From contig DGXM01000103.1 of NCBI GenBank assembly GCA_002396325.1, forward strand, positions 1 to 9,549: 9,549 bases of DNA, in the 5' to 3' direction. This DNA comes from Treponema sp. UBA4232 (GTDB lineage Bacteria > Spirochaetota > Spirochaetia > Treponematales > Treponemataceae). Below are positions 1 through 6,636 of the stretch, piece by piece. The notes below the pieces were generated by a model. That model was not told the origin of the DNA. It saw only the letters and a program-made list of their open reading frames with translations, and made no database searches. A program made the translations under genes and the position numbers. Numbering within the stretch: the stretch's first letter is position 1; every line of letters begins with the position of its first letter.

Positions 1-510
1 TGCTCCAACAACTACGGTCCCTACCAGTTTCCGGAAAAACTCATTCCTCTCATGGTTCTCAATATAAAAAACGGAAAGAGTCTTCCGGTGTACGGAGAAG
101 GAAAAAACATACGCGACTGGATTTACGTGGAGGATCACAACAGGGCCGTATGGCAGATTCTGAAGGAAGGATGCTCAGGCGAAAAATACAACATCGGCGG
201 TGAAAACGAATGGCAGAACATCCGGCTCCTTGAAAAGCTGATTGAACTCACGGCAAAAGAGACAGGCCTTGACCGCGCGGAAATAGAATCGACAATCATC
301 CATGTGAAGGACAGGCCCGGCCACGACGCACGGTACGCAATCGACTGCACGAAAATAAAGAAGGAGCTCGGGTGGGAAAGAAGGATGACTTTTGAAGAGG
401 GACTCCTTATGACCGTGAAATGGTATCTTTCCAACACAGACTGGGTGAATCATGTGCTGAGCGGTGAATACCAAAACTGGATAAGCCGGAACTACGGGAG
501 CCGCAAATGA
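1..510 (+). CDS. rfbB: dTDP-glucose 4,6-dehydratase, C-terminal part (5' end outside window)
   Basis: This enzyme converts dTDP-glucose to dTDP-4-keto-6-deoxyglucose, the second step towards dTDP-L-rhamnose and other deoxysugars for surface glycans. It is a cytoplasmic NAD-dependent enzyme of the extended SDR family. The reading frame is open from base 1, so the gene is cut by the window edge. About 169 residues remain, roughly half of the usual length. The visible part carries the family signatures CSNNYGPYQFPEKLIPLM at its start, then LPVYGEGKNIRDWIYVEDH, YNIGG, and DRPGHDARYAID followed by KELGW. These are the substrate-binding C-terminal lobe of RmlB. The NAD-binding Rossmann fold and the YxxxK catalytic pair lie upstream and cannot be seen. 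The TGA stop overlaps the ATG of the following esterase gene (ATGA), so the two are probably co-translated. Confidence 0.95.
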   Translation, partial: CSNNYGPYQFPEKLIPLMVLNIKNGKSLPVYGEGKNIRDWIYVEDHNRAVWQILKEGCSGEKYNIGGENEWQNIRLLEKLIELTAKETGLDRAEIESTIIHVKDRPGHDARYAIDCTKIKKELGWERRMTFEEGLLMTVKWYLSNTDWVNHVLSGEYQNWISRNYGSRK

Positions 511-2141
511 AGAAAACGCTTATTGCCGCAGCCGTCATTGCAGCCGTAATCTCAATGTCCTGTTCAAGCACGAAAAAACTTTCCGCCGTTCAGTCAAAAT
601 CGGAGCCTTCGCTCACGGACGTAGTCGAGACAATCCACGGAAAAGTCAGGGGCGTTCTCACTGAAGACGGAAAAGTCGCAATCTACGCAGGCATCCCCTA
701 CGCAAAGCCGCCGGTCGGAGAGCTCAGATGGAAGGAGCCGCAGGAAGCGGATGACTGGGAAGGAATTCTCACGAAAGACACTTTCGCCCCCATCGCAATG
801 CAGAAGAAACAGAGCGGAATAGTCCGTTTCATCTTCAGGAATTTCATCTACCACGATTCGGACGGAGACAGAGAGGATTATGCCCCATTGAGCGAAGACT
901 GCCTCTATCTGAACATCTGGACTCCCTCTGACGCTGAACCCGGAAAGAAATATCCTGTTCTGGTCTACATACACGGCGGAAGCCTTATGACCGGAAGCAG
1001 CATCTACGAAACCCACGACGGAAAGTTTTTTGCCGAAAACGGAGTGATTGTTGTGAGCATTGCCTACAGACTCGGTGTGTTCGGATATTTCGCGTCAGAA
1101 GAGCTTGCGGCGGAATCCCCAAACGGAACCACGGGAAACTACGGACTCCTCGATCAGATAAAGGCACTTGATTGGATAAATAAAAACATAGAATCCTTCG
1201 GCGGCGACAGAAACAACATAACCATTGCAGGGGAATCCGCCGGATCCTCTTCAGTGAACGCACTATGCGCAAGTCCGCTTTCGAAAGGCCTCTTCAAGCG
1301 TGCAATCGGTGAAAGTTCCGGCATCGCAGTTGAAAGCCCGGTGCACACATTCCGCAGCATGGAAGACGCACTTTCGATGGGAAAGGAAATCATGGCGGAA
1401 TTCAAGTGCAGCAGTATGGAAGAAATGAGAAAGGTCAGTGCGGAAAAACTTGTGAAAACAAAACATGACAACAATTCCATGACGGTGGACGGATACGCTC
1501 TTCCTGAATCAGTGTATGAAATCTACAGGAGCGGAAAGAATCACGAGGAGGCGCTGCTAAACGGATTCAATTCCGAGGAGGCATACTTCTTCAACTTCTT
1601 CACAGGATTCGCAAAGAAAAAGGACTACGAAAAAAAAGTCAGGGACTACTTCGGAAAATACGCAGACCGGGTTCTTGCACTTTACCCGGCGGCCACAAAC
1701 GACGAGGCAAAGTACAACTGGAACCAGATTTCAGGAGCCGTTATGTTCGCCTACTCCCACCATGCCTGGACTACATTCGTGAGCGCACAGGGAAAGCCCG
1801 CCTACCAGTATTTCTTCACAATGCAGAACAAGATTGCAGGTGCCAACCACACAGGCGAAATAATCTACGCATACGGAAACCTGCCAGAGACAAAATACTA
1901 CACAGAGGCCGACCACGGACTTTCAAAGATGATGTCGCAATACTGGCTGAACTTCATCAAGACGGGAAACCCGAACGGAGAAAATCTTCCGCTCTGGCAC
2001 ACGGAATCCCAGTCCCCGGGCACCGTAATTGAATTCGGAGAATCGGTACACGAAAGGGAGAACCCGTACAAAGACCTTTATCCCATAATAGAAGCACTCA
2101 TGCACGACAAGGCCATGGAAGCACAAGGCAGACAGGAGTAG
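507..2141 (+). CDS. Type-B carboxylesterase, predicted lipoprotein
   Basis: This is an alpha/beta-hydrolase of the carboxylesterase type B (COesterase) family that hydrolyses carboxylic esters; the natural substrate is unknown. At 544 residues it has full family length. Residues 1-18 form a basic then hydrophobic signal ending in ISMS before Cys19, which fits a lipoprotein signal with a relaxed spirochaetal lipobox. The enzyme would then be anchored at the envelope. Family landmarks are all present: the N-terminal GIPYAKPPVGELRW block, EDCLYLN (130-136), oxyanion-hole HGGS (156-159), nucleophile Ser244 in GESAG, the acid most likely Glu358 in NSEEAYF, and His448 in GANHTGE. The start is supported by GGGAG at 496-500, six bases upstream and inside rfbB. 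The ATG overlaps the rfbB stop. Removing acetyl or feruloyl groups from plant polysaccharide would suit a gut habitat, but the sequence does not settle the substrate. Confidence 0.93.
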   Translation: MKKTLIAAAVIAAVISMSCSSTKKLSAVQSKSEPSLTDVVETIHGKVRGVLTEDGKVAIYAGIPYAKPPVGELRWKEPQEADDWEGILTKDTFAPIAMQKKQSGIVRFIFRNFIYHDSDGDREDYAPLSEDCLYLNIWTPSDAEPGKKYPVLVYIHGGSLMTGSSIYETHDGKFFAENGVIVVSIAYRLGVFGYFASEELAAESPNGTTGNYGLLDQIKALDWINKNIESFGGDRNNITIAGESAGSSSVNALCASPLSKGLFKRAIGESSGIAVESPVHTFRSMEDALSMGKEIMAEFKCSSMEEMRKVSAEKLVKTKHDNNSMTVDGYALPESVYEIYRSGKNHEEALLNGFNSEEAYFFNFFTGFAKKKDYEKKVRDYFGKYADRVLALYPAATNDEAKYNWNQISGAVMFAYSHHAWTTFVSAQGKPAYQYFFTMQNKIAGANHTGEIIYAYGNLPETKYYTEADHGLSKMMSQYWLNFIKTGNPNGENLPLWHTESQSPGTVIEFGESVHERENPYKDLYPIIEALMHDKAMEAQGRQE

Positions 2142-2144
2142 ACT

Positions 2145-3320
2145 ATGGAAAGCGAAGAAAAGGAATTCCATGTTCCCGCCACACCGGAAAAAATAGCACA
2201 GCAGAAGGAGATGTTTAAAAACAGACTCTCGAAGGAATACAGAATACTCCGGAAATGGGCTCGAAAAAACCGAATCACCTGCTACAGGCTGTACGACCGC
2301 GACATTCCTGAGATTCCTCTTGCCCTCGACCTTTACACATTCCTTCCGCCTGAATGTGACGACAAACTTTCCGCAATCCTCACGGTGAACGAACAGAACG
2401 CCGCCATAAGCCGGAACGACGCCACGTCTGCCATCGTGCTGCAGGAGGAACTTTCGCGCACATACCTGCACCTTTACCTTTACGAGCGTCCCTACGAAAA
2501 ACCGGAAAAGGAAGAAGAGAAATGGCTTTCTCATATGGCTGAAGCAGCGGCAGAAACACTTGGAATACAGAAGGACCACGTGATTACAAAGACCAGGAAG
2601 CGTCTTTCGGGAACGGAGGAAGGAAGAAGAGAACAGTACGAAAAGCAGGAATCCGAAAAATCGATTGAAGGCACGGTTCTTGAGCAGGGACAGATTTTCA
2701 AGGTGAATCTTTCCGACTACATCGACACCGGGCTCTTCTTTGATCACAGGCCTCTCAGGGACAAGATACGGCAGATTTCGCAAGGAAAATCAGTGCTGAA
2801 CCTTTTCTGCTACACAGGTAGTTTTTCAGTCTACGCCGCCGAAGGAAAAGCTCGCAGAGTCGAAAGCGTTGACATGAGCCGCACCTATATCGAATGGGCG
2901 GAAGAGAATTTCAGAATGAACGGATTTTTAGACAGCGAGCGCTACATTTTCACACGGCAGGACGCTGTGGGATTTCTGAACCAGAAAAATGCCGAAGTCG
3001 CAAACAAGGAAGGCACAAACAGATTCGATATAATCATACTTGATCCGCCCACTTTCAGCAACTCGAAAAGGACCGATACCACTCTGGACATAAACCGGGA
3101 CTGGCCCGTTCTTGTGGAAAAATGCCTTTCCATACTGAATCCCCACGGAACGCTCTACTTCAGCACAAACAGCAGACGGCTCGCGTTCAAGGAAGACCAA
3201 CTGCCATTGTCGGAAGACGGAACGGCACTCTACAAGGCCGAGGATATAAGTGCAGAGACAATTCCCCAGGACTATAGGAATCAGAAAATCCACAGGGCAT
3301 GGAAAATCAAAAAGATTTAG
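2145..3320 (+). CDS. rlmK: RlmK-type 23S rRNA (guanine-N7) methyltransferase, standalone
   Basis: The protein matches the C-terminal RlmK half of the E. coli fusion RlmKL, a SAM-dependent methyltransferase that makes m7G2069 in 23S rRNA. It has 391 residues. The opening (FKNRL...KWARKNRITCYRLYDRDIPE) corresponds to the start of the RlmK half, so no RlmL or THUMP part is fused here. Further along are VNLSDYIDTGLFFDHRPLR (188-206), the SAM-binding motif NLFCYTGSFSVYAA (219-232), VDMSRTYIEWAEENF (242-256) and the catalytic-loop motif DPPTFSNSKR (300-309). It ends in the typical KIHRAWKI. Compared with the E. coli sequence as I know it, there are roughly 40 extra residues around 66-105. AGGAG at 2134-2138 supports the start, three bases after the esterase stop. 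RlmI-like enzymes share the fold, but the N-terminal block favours RlmK. Confidence 0.9.
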   Translation: MESEEKEFHVPATPEKIAQQKEMFKNRLSKEYRILRKWARKNRITCYRLYDRDIPEIPLALDLYTFLPPECDDKLSAILTVNEQNAAISRNDATSAIVLQEELSRTYLHLYLYERPYEKPEKEEEKWLSHMAEAAAETLGIQKDHVITKTRKRLSGTEEGRREQYEKQESEKSIEGTVLEQGQIFKVNLSDYIDTGLFFDHRPLRDKIRQISQGKSVLNLFCYTGSFSVYAAEGKARRVESVDMSRTYIEWAEENFRMNGFLDSERYIFTRQDAVGFLNQKNAEVANKEGTNRFDIIILDPPTFSNSKRTDTTLDINRDWPVLVEKCLSILNPHGTLYFSTNSRRLAFKEDQLPLSEDGTALYKAEDISAETIPQDYRNQKIHRAWKIKKI

Positions 3321-3437
3321 GCAACCTCTAAAAACTATAATTTGAGGTTGCCGTCGAGTTTAAAACCCCGAAATTACGGGCTTTTAAACGTCGCATTTTC
3401 AGAGTTGCCTCTAAAAACCGAAGTTTTTAGAGGCTCC
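3319..3437. repeat. Intergenic palindromic element with three consecutive hairpins
   Basis: This stretch folds into three stems in a row. Stem A pairs GGCAACCTC (3320-3328) with GAGGTTGCC (3344-3352), nine perfect pairs. Stem B pairs GTTTAAAA (3358-3365) with TTTTAAAC (3382-3389), continuing past one C-C mismatch into CCCG/CGGG. Stem C pairs GCCTCTAAAAAC (3407-3418) with GTTTTTAGAGGC (3423-3434), twelve perfect pairs around a four-base loop that reads C(TTCG)G on the minus strand. The element ends are also imperfect inverted repeats of each other. It begins inside the rlmK stop codon and ends 15 bases before the tcdA stop. No clear T-run follows any stem, so it is not a classical terminator, although it sits where a bidirectional one would be. 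It may be a dispersed repeat family; only one copy is visible here. Confidence 0.75.
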
Positions 3438-3452
3438 CTTTAGAAAAAATCC

Positions 3453-4190
3453 TCAGTATTTCAGTCTGAACCCTGTGATGTCGCGCACCACCTGCGAGGC
3501 AAGAATAAGACCGGCCGCGGGAGGAACAAAGGACGTGCTCCCCGGAGGAACCCTGTCTCCCTTTATGATTTCCCCGTCGTCGTCTTCATTTCCGCGCAAA
3601 AGAGGAACAGGCTCTTCCTTAGAATAAACGACCTTCAGATGCTCAATTCCAAGCTTTCTGAGTTCGCGCCTCATCACCCGTGCAAGAGGACAGACCGAGG
3701 TTTCGCTTATGTCTGCAATCTCAAGACGCGTGGGATCTGTCTTTCCACCGGTGCCCATCGAACTGATTACAGGAACAGCCGCTTGGAACGCCTTTTGAAT
3801 TATTGAAATCTTTCCCTTCACCGTGTCGATGCAGTCAACGACATAGTCGTATTTTGAAAAGTCAAAAGAGTCCGCCGTCTCGGGAAGAAAAAAGCATTTG
3901 TGCCTTGTCACCCTGCAGGAGGGATTTATGTCGCTTATCCTTTCGGCCGCCACATCCACTTTTAGTCTTCCAACAGTGGACTGAAGTGCGTAAATCTGCC
4001 GGTTCAGGTTCGTGAGGGAAACCGTGTCGTTGTCAACAAGGTCAAGGGAGCCCACTCCGCTTCTGGCAAGAGCCTCGGAAACGTACCCGCCAACTCCTCC
4101 CAGTCCGAAGACAATCACTCTGGAGGAAAAAAGACGCTCCATCCCCTCAGTGCCGAAAATCCTGTGGCTCCTTGAAAACTGGTCACCCAT
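3453..4190 (-). CDS. tcdA: tRNA threonylcarbamoyladenosine dehydratase
   Basis: TcdA (formerly CsdL/YgdL) is an E1-like, ATP-dependent enzyme that cyclises t6A37 of ANN-decoding tRNAs to ct6A in the cytoplasm. The 245-residue length is typical. Visible features are the N-terminal FSRSHRIFGTEGMERL, the nucleotide-binding GLGGVGG (29-35), the acidic DND (53-55), TNLNRQ (60-65) and DCIDTVKGK (119-127). SVCPLARVMRRELRK (166-180) and the conserved C-terminal block GSTSFVPPAAGLILASQVV (217-235) follow. These separate it from ThiF, MoeB and UBA-type relatives, which normally carry zinc-binding CxxC pairs that I do not see. The ATG lies two bases after the stop of the upstream M23 peptidase gene, so translation is probably coupled. 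The functional link to a cell-wall peptidase is not obvious. It ends convergent with rlmK. Confidence 0.93.
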   Translation of the reverse strand: MGDQFSRSHRIFGTEGMERLFSSRVIVFGLGGVGGYVSEALARSGVGSLDLVDNDTVSLTNLNRQIYALQSTVGRLKVDVAAERISDINPSCRVTRHKCFFLPETADSFDFSKYDYVVDCIDTVKGKISIIQKAFQAAVPVISSMGTGGKTDPTRLEIADISETSVCPLARVMRRELRKLGIEHLKVVYSKEEPVPLLRGNEDDDGEIIKGDRVPPGSTSFVPPAAGLILASQVVRDITGFRLKY

Positions 4191-4192
4191 TC

Positions 4193-5095
4193 CTAAAGCC
4201 TCTGAAGATACTTCTGGGGATCCTGAGCCTGTCCGTTCAAGCGGATTTCAAAATGAAGATGCGGCCCCGTCGAGAGTCCCGTTGTGCCTACCCTTCCGAT
4301 GACCTGACCCGCCGCAACAGAGTCGCCAGTCTTCACAAGCATCTTGCTCATGTGCGCATAAAGGCTTGTCATGCCGCCGCCGTGATCCAGAATGACGTAA
4401 TTTCCGTAAGTGGGGTCAAGAGTTATGGCATATTTCACAGAACCGCTTTTGACCGCAAAAATCGAGGAGCCAGTGGGAGCCGCCATGTCGATTCCGTTGT
4501 GCATCTTCCATTTTCCGCTGATCGGGCTTATCCTCATTCCGAAAGACGATGTGAGTATGCTTTCCTCAAGTGGCATCACAAGTCCCGGGTCAAGAAAATA
4601 GGCCCGTTCAGTCGGAGAGAATTTCCCGTCGAGGATGAAATAGAAATCGGTTCCGTCAATTGTGTACGTGGGATAATCGCCTGCAAGACATTCGACCGAA
4701 TACTGTTTTGCAAGAAGAATGTCTATGGCCGTCTCCGGTTCGTAAGGAATGAAAAGTCCGTTCACAGTGGGAAGTATAAGCGTGACTCCATCCAAGGGGG
4801 TCGACGAGTCCACTCCGTTCAGCGTGGCAAGAGTGTCGTATCTGACGGCGCAGCGGGCGGCAACCGAAATGAGAGTGTCGTGCTCCCCTGCCGTGTACTC
4901 ATAGAAATAAAGATAGCCGCCGATGTCTTTTCCAAGAAACATGGCCTTGTTGGCATCCTCAATCTGCTTCTGATACTGCTTGAACACTGTGTCGCGCGAA
5001 TTGAGGGAGGGAATCTCCGGGTAGTCGGAAGCCCATGATACGGCTGCAAAAAAAGATGCCGCAAGAACTGCAAAAAGCCTTTTATTTAACACCAT
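4193..5095 (-). CDS. Secreted LysM and M23 (LytM-type) peptidoglycan peptidase
   Basis: This is a predicted periplasmic zinc endopeptidase that cuts or regulates peptidoglycan cross-links. With the chosen start it has 300 residues. Residues 1-22 are a signal peptide (MVLNKRLF, hydrophobic core, likely cut after SWA). Residues about 66-110 resemble a LysM peptidoglycan-binding repeat (YTAGEHDTLISVAARCAV, then LATLNGV and LILPTVNG). The M23 domain is C-terminal, about 180-300. Zinc ligands are His199 and Asp203 in HNGID plus His281 in HLHFE; His248 in SLYAHMS and His279 are the other active-site histidines. All are present, so the enzyme should be active rather than an EnvC-like degenerate activator. 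The frame is open 16 codons further upstream, but the ATG at 5095 has a GGAGG eight bases before it and opens the signal peptide. It overlaps the membrane protein gene by 14 bases and leads into tcdA. Confidence 0.92.
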   Translation of the reverse strand: MVLNKRLFAVLAASFFAAVSWASDYPEIPSLNSRDTVFKQYQKQIEDANKAMFLGKDIGGYLYFYEYTAGEHDTLISVAARCAVRYDTLATLNGVDSSTPLDGVTLILPTVNGLFIPYEPETAIDILLAKQYSVECLAGDYPTYTIDGTDFYFILDGKFSPTERAYFLDPGLVMPLEESILTSSFGMRISPISGKWKMHNGIDMAAPTGSSIFAVKSGSVKYAITLDPTYGNYVILDHGGGMTSLYAHMSKMLVKTGDSVAAGQVIGRVGTTGLSTGPHLHFEIRLNGQAQDPQKYLQRL

Positions 5096-5471
5096 GCTTT
5101 TTTCCTCCCAAAGAAATGAGATAGCAGACTGCAAACGAAACAATCAAAACGGCAGCCCCCAAAATCCTCTGGCTTTTCAGCACAAAATAAGCGGCAAAAA
5201 AGACGCCGAGTGCCACAGAAACGATTTTTCCAACCCTGATGAAGAAACGGAAGGCTCCGACTTTGCGGAAAGAGCGGATCAGAATCCACAGAACTCCCAG
5301 CGCACAGACCGAAAGCACAGCAACTGTATACGACTTTGAACTCACGGTGGCCCATTTCCACAGCGGCCAGACTATTCCGAAACCAAGCACAGCGCACACC
5401 GCCGCAAGAAGAATTATTTTACCAAGCGCAGACAAAAATCTTCCCGAGTCTTCCGTAAATTTACCCGCCAT
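5082..5471 (-). CDS. Small four-helix integral membrane protein, unknown function
   Basis: I do not recognise this 129-residue protein. A short soluble N-terminus (MAGKFTEDSGRF) precedes four hydrophobic stretches at about 18-38, 48-66, 82-98 and 103-121. Short basic linkers separate the last three (RSFRK at 66-70, FRFFIRVGK at 74-82, and KSQR at 99-102), and the tail is GGKKHGVK. That predicts an inner-membrane protein with both termini on the same side. No catalytic or metal-binding motif is visible. AAGGAG at 5479-5484 lies seven bases before the ATG and supports the start. Its last 14 bases overlap the start of the M23 peptidase gene, so the two are probably co-translated and this protein could assist an envelope process. 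That is an inference from position only. The reading is supported by the ribosome binding site, the coupling and the regular helix pattern. Confidence 0.75.
   Translation of the reverse strand: MAGKFTEDSGRFLSALGKIILLAAVCAVLGFGIVWPLWKWATVSSKSYTVAVLSVCALGVLWILIRSFRKVGAFRFFIRVGKIVSVALGVFFAAYFVLKSQRILGAAVLIVSFAVCYLISLGGKKHGVK
5104..5108 (-). promoter_or_regulatory. Ribosome binding site that sets the M23 peptidase start
   Basis: The minus strand reads GGAGG, then AAAAAAGC, then ATG at 5095. The eight-base spacing is good, and the protein that follows begins directly with a signal peptide. The alternative ATG at 5143 would place 16 unrelated residues (MFRLQSAISFLWEEKS) before the signal, and lies well inside the upstream gene. 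Confidence 0.85.
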
Positions 5472-5485
5472 AGCAGAACTCCTTT

Positions 5486-5522
5486 AAAATAAAACAGGCC
5501 TCCGCAGTCCGCAGAAGCCTGT
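5486..5522 (-). terminator. Rho-independent terminator downstream of the ferredoxin gene
   Basis: Read on the minus strand, ACAGGCTTCTGC pairs with GCGGAGGCCTGT around a five-base loop (5494-5522). The stem has twelve pairs, two of them G-U. TTTTATTTT follows immediately. It lies about 20 bases after the ferredoxin stop. Only two or three bases separate the T-run from the AAGGAG of the next gene, so that gene has no room for a promoter between the terminator and its start. Confidence 0.85.
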
Positions 5523-5542
5523 ATCCATATACCCGTTATTTC

Positions 5543-5716
5543 TTAGTCCTCGGAAATTGCTCCAACCGGACAAACAGAAGCACAGGCACCGCAACTCACA
5601 CATGAGTCAGCATTGATGCTTCTCTTCTCCTCAACTTCAGAAATAGCCTGTGACGGGCATTCACTTTCGCAGGCACCACAGTTGATGCACGCATCTGCAG
5701 AAATCTTATAGGCCAT
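5543..5716 (-). CDS. 2[4Fe-4S] ferredoxin
   Basis: This is a small clostridial-type ferredoxin of 57 residues, a soluble electron carrier holding two [4Fe-4S] clusters. It typically serves pyruvate:ferredoxin oxidoreductase, hydrogenase or similar anaerobic enzymes. It starts MAYKISADACINCGACESEC. The two cluster motifs are C10-x2-C13-x2-C16-x3-C20-P and C39-x2-C42-x2-C45-x3-C49-P, both complete, so each cluster should be bound in the usual crossed way. The repeated halves (ACINCGAC / SCVSCGAC) show the internal duplication of the family. The start is fixed by AGGTGAGG at 5723-5730, six bases upstream. The gene stands alone: its own probable promoter is upstream and a strong terminator follows it. 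An anaerobic lifestyle is implied. The partner enzyme is not in the window. Confidence 0.95.
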   Translation of the reverse strand: MAYKISADACINCGACESECPSQAISEVEEKRSINADSCVSCGACASVCPVGAISED

Positions 5717-5745
5717 AGTTTACCTCACCTAAATTAGATGTTTAA

Positions 5746-5774
5746 ACTATAACATAATCTGTCAAAAAAATCAA
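5746..5774 (-). promoter_or_regulatory. Possible sigma70-type promoter of the ferredoxin gene
   Basis: The minus strand has TTGATT (5769-5774), a 17-base spacer and TATAGT (5746-5751), about 30 bases before the ferredoxin start. The boxes match the consensus at four and five of six positions. The location, just after the exoA terminator and before a single-gene unit, is what a promoter would need. The region is AT-rich, so chance matches are likely. A TTGACA at 5760-5765 has no -10 box at the right distance. Confidence 0.4.
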
Positions 5775-5802
5775 TAAAAAACTCCCTGTATTATAAAGAG
5801 TT
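5775..5802 (-). terminator. Rho-independent terminator after exodeoxyribonuclease III
   Basis: On the minus strand AACTCTTT (5795-5802) pairs with AGGGAGTT (5780-5787) around a seven-base loop, eight pairs including two G-U. TTTTT continues from the stem, with a second run of seven T residues a few bases later. It starts 13 bases after the exoA stop and closes the protease-exoA unit. Confidence 0.7.
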
Positions 5803-5814
5803 AGCTATGTTTAA

Positions 5815-6621
5815 CTAATCCAGTTCAAGGAGAATCGGGCAATGGTCGCTTCCGGTCACATCCGAAAGAATCCTGCTGTCCTTCACGTGGGAAAGGAAAG
5901 AATCGTTCACACACCAGTAGTCGATTCTCCACCCAACGTTCTTTTCCCTTGCATGCATCCGGTAGCTCCACCATGTGTACTGCGCAGGCTCCCGGCAGAA
6001 ACGGCGGAAAGTGTCGGTGAATCCGTGCGAAGTGAAGAAATCCATCCAGGCCCTCTCCTCAGGGAGATAGCCTGCGTTTCCCTCATTCGCCTTGGGATGT
6101 GCAAGGTCTATGGGCTTGTGGGCAATGTTGTAGTCACCTCCAAGCGCAATGTTGTATCCGTCATTCACCAGCGACGTGCATTTTTCGTAAATGGCCGCAC
6201 AGAAATCCAGCTTGTACGGAAGACGGAGTCCCACGCCCTGACTGTTGGGAAAATATGCGGAAATCACTGCAAGTTTCCCGAAATAGGCAATGGTCACGCG
6301 TCCCTCGTCGTCAAACAGGGGATTTCCCAGAGTCTCCACGCGGTCGGGCTCTGTCTTTGAATAAATTGCCGTCCCCGAATAGCCGGGCTTTTTTGCGGAA
6401 GAAAACCACGACTTGTATGAAGGACCTTTTTCATCCGAAAAAAGAGGAGCGTCATCATCATCTTCGGAACCAGGAGAAAGAAGCGAAGGTGAAAGCTGAC
6501 CAGGATTCGCCTTGGTCTCCTGAATGCACACCACATCGGCACCGCATCCCAAAATCCACGGGATAAAGTCCTTCTTTTCCACTGCCCTGATTCCGTTCAC
6601 GTTCCACGAAACAATCTTCAT
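5815..6621 (-). CDS. xth: Exodeoxyribonuclease III / AP endonuclease
   Basis: This is a base-excision-repair enzyme of the ExoIII (Xth/ExoA) family. It cuts DNA 5' to abasic sites and removes 3' blocks, and is Mg-dependent and cytoplasmic. At 268 residues it has the expected length. The active-site set is complete by motif: Asn7 in WNVNGIR, Glu35 in IQETK, Tyr123 in SAYFPNS, Asp163 and Asn165 in GGDYNIAH, Asp234 in WRIDYW, and Asp259/His260 in GSDHCPI. YTWWSYR (216-221 region) is also typical. Residues about 44-66 carry an acidic insertion (PGSEDDDDAPLFSDEKG) where relatives usually have a short loop. The ATG follows the protease stop by 15 bases with GGAAGG at 6626-6631, so it is probably co-transcribed with the protease. 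The terminator at 5775-5802 ends the unit. Confidence 0.95.
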   Translation of the reverse strand: MKIVSWNVNGIRAVEKKDFIPWILGCGADVVCIQETKANPGQLSPSLLSPGSEDDDDAPLFSDEKGPSYKSWFSSAKKPGYSGTAIYSKTEPDRVETLGNPLFDDEGRVTIAYFGKLAVISAYFPNSQGVGLRLPYKLDFCAAIYEKCTSLVNDGYNIALGGDYNIAHKPIDLAHPKANEGNAGYLPEERAWMDFFTSHGFTDTFRRFCREPAQYTWWSYRMHAREKNVGWRIDYWCVNDSFLSHVKDSRILSDVTGSDHCPILLELD

Positions 6622-6636
6622 ACAGCCTTCCGTCTT

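Noticed and set aside
1923..2783. Open frame of 286 codons on the minus strand
   Set aside because: It runs antisense across the junction of the esterase and rlmK genes, both clearly real. The translation has no family signature.
3319..3437. Riboswitch or structured regulatory leader
   Set aside because: The element lies between two convergent gene ends and is not upstream of any start codon, so a leader role is not possible for the visible genes.
4172..5038. Long open frame of 288 codons on the + strand
   Set aside because: It lies antisense to the M23 peptidase, which has a signal peptide, a ribosome binding site and all catalytic residues. The + strand translation shows no recognisable motif and is rich in R, H and S as expected of a shadow frame.
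5096..5143. Upstream extension of the M23 peptidase to an ATG at 5143
   Set aside because: It would hide the signal peptide behind 16 residues and has no better ribosome binding site than GGAGG before 5095.
5842..6360. Open frame of 172 codons on the + strand
   Set aside because: It is antisense to exodeoxyribonuclease III, whose active-site motifs are complete.
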